Made by a program: the position numbers and the translations under genes. From contig JBLDXI010000031.1 of assembly GCA_047495785.1 (NCBI GenBank), positions 1,612,001 to 1,676,000 on the forward strand: a DNA stretch of 64,000 nt, written 5' to 3'. This DNA is from Lepidodermella squamata. Its lineage: Eukaryota; Gastrotricha. The notes under the pieces were generated by a model, which searched no databases, had not been told where the DNA came from, and saw nothing but the letters and a program-made list of their open reading frames with translations. Positions within the stretch are counted from its first letter, which is position 1, and each line of letters starts with the position of its first letter. Positions 60,601-64,000 of the stretch are shown one piece after another.

Positions 60601-63600
60601 AGTAAATAAAGTTGCTGTTAGAGTCGATTCTGAGCTCTCAGACTTCTTCTATGTTACCAGGGGACTAAGACAAGGTTGTCCGTTGTCTCCTTTGCTATTC
60701 TTAGCGACCTACAACAAAATTTGCGAAAAAATATCTGCTGAAAAATTAGGCTTTCCTATTAGCGAGACCGCAAGCAGCGAGACTGCTTTCCTAAATTTAC
60801 TAGCGTTTGCTGACGACGGGACACTTTTAGGCATGAACCACGACGAAATTTCCGACTACTTCATTTTTTCGAGTTGGCTTACGCCGAATTGGGTTTTAAA
60901 ATCAGAGAAAACGAGAAAATAGGAAAATCCCGGCGACAATGATTTTGAAATCAAAATTACTCCCGTTGTCCGACTAGCGGAATCGGTTTCTTTCGAAAAA
61001 TATGAATCGCGCACGGTTGTAAACTGGATTGAAAATTATTAATTCTACAAACTAGCAGAATCCTCGACTGTGAGGATCATTCTTCACCTGCCTCTTAAAA
61101 ACCGGAAACGGTATACGACGTTCAGTCCCGGAGACGTTCAGTCGACATAATATATATTGTTAGTGTCGTTGAGTCGGTTACCATCAATTTCAATTTCAAG
61201 GCGATATGTGACAAGCAAAAAGCTGCTTTTGAATGAAAAGGCAAAAACAAAAGATTTTAGGAACTCTCGGCAGTTAGTAATTGATCACCTAAGCGAATAT
61301 TTGCAATTAGAGAAAATGCGGTATATGAATCTGAATATGTTTTCAGGTACTCGGGGCAGCACGGGTCCTAAAGGCATCGCTGGCGAGAAGGGTGAGCACG
61401 GCGTTAAAGGCTCTCATGGCGAGCTTGGCTCTCAAGGCCCTGTCGGCAGTACTGGTGCGAAGGGCACTCAGGGTGAGCAAGGATCGCACGGGCCTACCGG
61501 TTCGCAAGGTCCTCAAGGCAGCACCGGTCCAAAAGGTGAACACGGCGACAAAGGCTATCAAGGTGCACTTGGCTCCCAGGGCCCTGTCGGCAGTACTGGT
61601 GCGAAGGGTGTGCAAGGTGATCAAGGATCGCATGGACCCGCCGGCTCACAAGGTCATCAGGGCAGCACGGGTCCGAAGGGTGAACAAGGCGACAAGGGCC
61701 ACCAAGGTGTGCTGGGATCGCAAGGTCAAATGGGTCGCCCCGGAATGCGTGGCGCTCAGGGCTCTCTCGGATCGCAAGGACCTCTCGGTTCGCAGGGTCC
61801 TAAAGGCATCGCTGGCGAGAAGGGTGAGCACGGCGTTAAAGGCTCTCATGGCGAGCTTGGCTCTCAAGGCCCTGTCGGCAGTACTGGTGCGAAGGGCACT
61901 CAGGGTGAGCAAGGATCGCACGGGCCTACCGGTTCGCAAGGTCCTCAAGGCAGCACCGGTCCAAAAGGTGAACACGGCGACAAAGGCTATCAAGGTGCAC
62001 TTGGCTCCCAGGGCCCTGTCGGCAGTACTGGTGCGAAGGGTGTGCAAGGTGATCAAGGATCGCATGGACCCGCCGGCTCACAAGGTCATCAGGGCAGCAC
62101 GGGTCCGAAGGGTGAACAAGGCGACAAGGGCCACCAAGGTGTGCTGGGATCGCAAGGTCAAATGGGTCGCCCCGGAATGCGTGGCGCTCAGGGCTCTCTC
62201 GGATCGCAAGGACCTCTCGGTTCGCAGGGTCCTAAAGGCATCGCTGGCGAGAAGGGTGAGCACGGCGTTAAAGGCTCTCATGGCGAGCTTGGCTCTCAAG
62301 GCCCTGTCGGCAGTACTGGTGCGAAGGGCACTCAGGGTGAGCAAGGATCGCACGGGCCTACCGGTTCGCAAGGTCCTCAAGGCAGCACCGGTCCAAAAGG
62401 TGAACACGGCGACAAAGGCTATCAAGGTGCACTTGGCTCCCAGGGCCCTGTCGGCAGTACTGGTGCGAAGGGTGTGCAAGGTGATCAAGGATCGCATGGA
62501 CCCGCCGGCTCACAAGGTCATCAGGGCAGCACGGGTCCGAAGGGTGAACAAGGCGACAAGGGCCACCAAGGTGTGCTGGGATCGCAAGGTCAAATGGGTC
62601 GCCCCGGAATGCGTGGCGCTCAGGGCTCTCTCGGATCGCAAGGACCTCTCGGTTCGCAGGGTCCTAAAGGCATCGCTGGCGAGAAGGGTGAGCACGGCGT
62701 TAAAGGCTCTCATGGCGAGCTTGGCTCTCAAGGCCCTGTCGGCAGTACTGGTGCGAAGGGCACTCAGGGTGAGCAAGGATCGCACGGGCCTACCGGTTCG
62801 CAAGGTCCTCAAGGCAGCACCGGTCCAAAAGGTGAACACGGCGACAAAGGCTATCAAGGTGCACTTGGCTCCCAGGGCCCTGTCGGCAGTACTGGTGCGA
62901 AGGGTGTGCAAGGTGATCAAGGATCGCATGGACCCGCCGGCTCACAAGGTCATCAGGGCAGCACGGGTCCGAAGGGTGAACAAGGCGACAAGGGCCACCA
63001 AGGTGTGCTGGGATCGCAAGGTCAAATGGGTCGCCCCGGAATGCGTGGCGCTCAGGGCTCTCTCGGATCGCAAGGACCTCTCGGTTCGCAGGGTCCTAAA
63101 GGCATCGCTGGCGAGAAGGGTGAGCACGGCGTTAAAGGCTCTCATGGCGAGCTTGGCTCTCATGGCGAGCTTGGCTCTCAAGGCCCTGTCGGCAGTACTG
63201 GTGCGAAGGGCACTCAGGGTGAGCAAGGATCGCACGGGCCTACCGGTTCGCAAGGTCCTCAAGGCAGCACCGGTCCAAAAGGTGAACACGGCGACAAAGG
63301 CTATCAAGGTGCACTTGGCTCCCAGGGCCCTGTCGGCAGTACTGGTGCGAAGGGTGTGCAAGGTGATCAAGGATCGCATGGACCCGCCGGCTCACAAGGT
63401 CATCAGGGCAGCACGGGTCCGAAGGGTGAACAAGGCGACAAGGGCCACCAAGGTGTGCTGGGATCGCAAGGTCAAATGGGTCGCCCCGGAATGCGTGGCG
63501 CTCAGGGCTCTCTCGGATCGCAAGGACCTCTCGGTTCGCAGGGTCCTAAAGGCATCGCTGGCGAGAAGGGTGAGCACGGCGTTAAAGGCTCTCATGGCGA

Positions 63601-64000
63601 GCTTGGCTCTCAAGGCCCTGTCGGCAGTACTGGTGCGAAGGGCACTCAGGGTGAGCAAGGATCGCACGGGCCTACCGGTTCGCAAGGTCCTCAAGGCAGC
63701 ACCGGTCCAAAAGGTGAACACGGCGACAAAGGCTATCAAGGTGCACTTGGCTCCCAGGGCCCTGTCGGCAGTACTGGTGCGAAGGGTGTGCAAGGTGATC
63801 AAGGATCGCATGGACCCGCCGGCTCACAAGGTCATCAGGGCAGCACGGGTCCGAAGGGTGAACAAGGCGACAAGGGCCACCAAGGTGTGCTGGGATCGCA
63901 AGGTCAAATGGGTCGCCCCGGAATGCGTGGCGCTCAGGGCTCTCTCGGATCGCAAGGACCTCTCGGTTCGCAGGGTCCTAAAGGCATCGCTGGCGAGAAG
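48685..64000 (+). CDS. Collagen B: mucin-like / basic-repeat / collagen chimera (3' end outside window)
   Basis: Exons read as 48685-48742, 48801-55166, 55221-55274, 56033-59461, 59523-59621 and 61347-beyond 64000, all phase 1; the coding part seen is 4,220 codons. Exon 1 encodes the signal peptide MRLKMRLIAIAISFALASL. Domain order: Ser/Thr-rich mucin-like segment (about residues 55-180, runs of TTTT, TSTT, probable O-glycosylation); charged linker; 15.7 copies of a 110-residue basic repeat (about 387-2112) with SGSKEKR motifs and two Cys per repeat; a short joint; then continuous Gly-X-Y from about residue 2150. The first helix array is Tyr-bearing (GYKGYQG), the second His-rich. I know no named family with this combination. 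It is a secreted structural protein; an adhesive, cuticle or silk role is inference. It follows collagen A in the same orientation. Confidence 0.85.
49901..55078 (+). repeat. 330-bp coding tandem repeat, 15.7 copies (basic Cys repeat)
   Basis: The period is exactly 330 bp (110 codons), with unit starts at 49901, 50231 and so on to 54851; the last copy stops at about 55078. Copies look identical in the printed sequence apart from the edges. Each unit contains CDRSHESDQHHSKERF, KKFREKCSRENKPRSGPRPG, GSGSKEKPGKPSPLPEFHRR and PVPVPATQAAPVIPAKK. Units are strongly basic with two Cys each. Confidence 0.93.
55167..55220 (+). other. 54-bp in-frame intron of collagen B
   Basis: GTAAGA...CACAG borders and the hydrophobic, out-of-character translation (ILDLLAFSIERFIFH) mark this as an intron. 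Its length is a multiple of three and it has no stop, so retention would add 18 residues in frame. Confidence 0.6.
55275..56032 (+). other. Intron 3 of collagen B
   Basis: A 758-bp intron from GTAAAT to ATTGCAG. It has a small hairpin (AGATTCTTCTAG...CTAGAAGAATCT, 55693-55723). Nothing else recognised. Confidence 0.6.
56059..59461 (+). repeat. 144-bp collagen tandem repeat, about 23.6 copies
   Basis: The unit is 48 residues or 16 Gly-X-Y triplets (GTQGDQGLTGPTGSQGP, then GSTGPMGSQGYKGYQGDQ, then GATGPVGSTGAK), with start-to-start spacing of 144 bp (for example 56197 to 56341). Copies look identical. Two Tyr and no Cys per unit. All lies in one 3,429-bp exon. Confidence 0.93.
59965..60071. 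repeat. Near-perfect long hairpin
   Basis: The arms (from GAGTATCGTTTTGCAGACCT to its complement) pair over nearly 50 bases with about one mismatch and leave a loop of only about six bases. It could be a foldback insertion or a small-RNA precursor. Confidence 0.75.
60155..60922 (+). pseudogene. Decayed non-LTR (LINE) retrotransposon reverse transcriptase
   Basis: Fragments of reverse transcriptase appear in order but in different frames with stops between them: AIITPIYKNKGEKSKYQNYRG near 60215, DLKKAYDLVDREKV near 60495, GLRQGCPLSPLLF near 60664 and the catalytic-type FADDG near 60810. The order and spacing match domains 1, A, B and C of LINE reverse transcriptases. No endonuclease part, intact frame or poly-A tail was found, so it is a dead relic. 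Confidence 0.82.
61347..64000 (+). repeat. 432-bp collagen tandem repeat, about six copies, open at window edge
   Basis: The unit is 144 residues (48 triplets); the marker GGTCATCAGGGCAGCACGGG recurs at about 61653, 62085, 62517, 62949, 63399 and 63831. One interval is 450 bp because an 18-bp piece (TCTCATGGCGAGCTTGGC) is doubled near 63141-63176. Units hold many His and Gln residues and one Tyr. Parts resemble the 144-bp unit (GPVGSTGAKGTQG), so the two arrays share ancestry. Confidence 0.92.

Larger units (their letters stand above)
59622..61346 (+). other. Intron 5 of collagen B
   Basis: A 1.7-kb intron from GTATGA to TTTTCAG, carrying a 107-bp hairpin and a decayed non-LTR reverse transcriptase fragment. 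It is far larger than the 54-61 bp introns 1, 2 and 4 of the gene, which fits growth by insertion. Confidence 0.65.

Noticed and set aside
49901-64000. CRISPR or satellite interpretation of the tandem arrays
   Set aside because: The repeats have no unique spacers, are coding in one frame and keep Gly-X-Y or 110-residue periodicity; the context is a eukaryotic gene.
1-64000. tRNA or rRNA genes
   Set aside because: No cloverleaf with A and B boxes and no conserved rRNA segment was recognised by eye; a tRNAscan run would settle this.

Overview
The window is nuclear DNA of an animal, most likely an invertebrate. Its genes are split by GT-AG introns (about 45 bp to 2.5 kb), carry AATAAA signals, and encode an alpha-arrestin, a GT10 fucosyltransferase and very large secreted collagens. 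I cannot name the species. No bacterial operon, tRNA, rRNA or CRISPR was seen.

Left part (1-16,171). Six genes lie on the minus strand. Four are tandem paralogues of a type II membrane protein with the GPED, KNW and RGG motifs of five-bladed beta-propeller carbohydrate enzymes (GH130-like). They occupy 1-1370 (cut by the window edge), 2041-3802, 7244-8807 and 9216-10778, and share the same four-exon structure. An alpha-arrestin gene (4921-6281) sits between copies 2 and 3. A four-exon alpha-1,3-fucosyltransferase (11379-16171) follows. Its 2.5-kb last intron contains, on the opposite strand, an intronless SABATH-type carboxyl methyltransferase (12299-13345).

Middle (16,172-42,893). After 3 kb without a recognisable gene comes collagen A (+, 19219-42893), with more than 80 exons and about 2,800 residues. 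Its body is built from about 23 copies of a three-exon cassette (mostly 279 + 39 + 18 bp, all introns in phase 1). The cassettes are grouped into higher-order blocks repeated every 4.1-4.3 kb. The large introns between blocks hold MITE-like elements and long hairpins. The gene ends in a set of very small exons and a short non-collagenous tail.

Right part (42,894-64,000). After 5.8 kb without a clear gene comes collagen B (+, 48685 to beyond the window), already more than 4,200 residues. It joins a signal peptide, a Ser/Thr-rich mucin-like stretch, 15.7 near-identical copies of a 110-residue basic repeat with two cysteines, and then Gly-X-Y helix made of 23.6 copies of a 144-bp repeat and about six copies of a 432-bp repeat. 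One intron carries a decayed non-LTR reverse transcriptase and a 107-bp hairpin.

Taken together, the window pairs a glycosylation-type enzyme cluster with two neighbouring giant secreted structural proteins. Collagen B, a mucin/basic-repeat/collagen chimera, is the strongest candidate for something undescribed; a cuticle, adhesive or silk-like role is inference only. The collagen B arrays could also be mis-sized by assembly.
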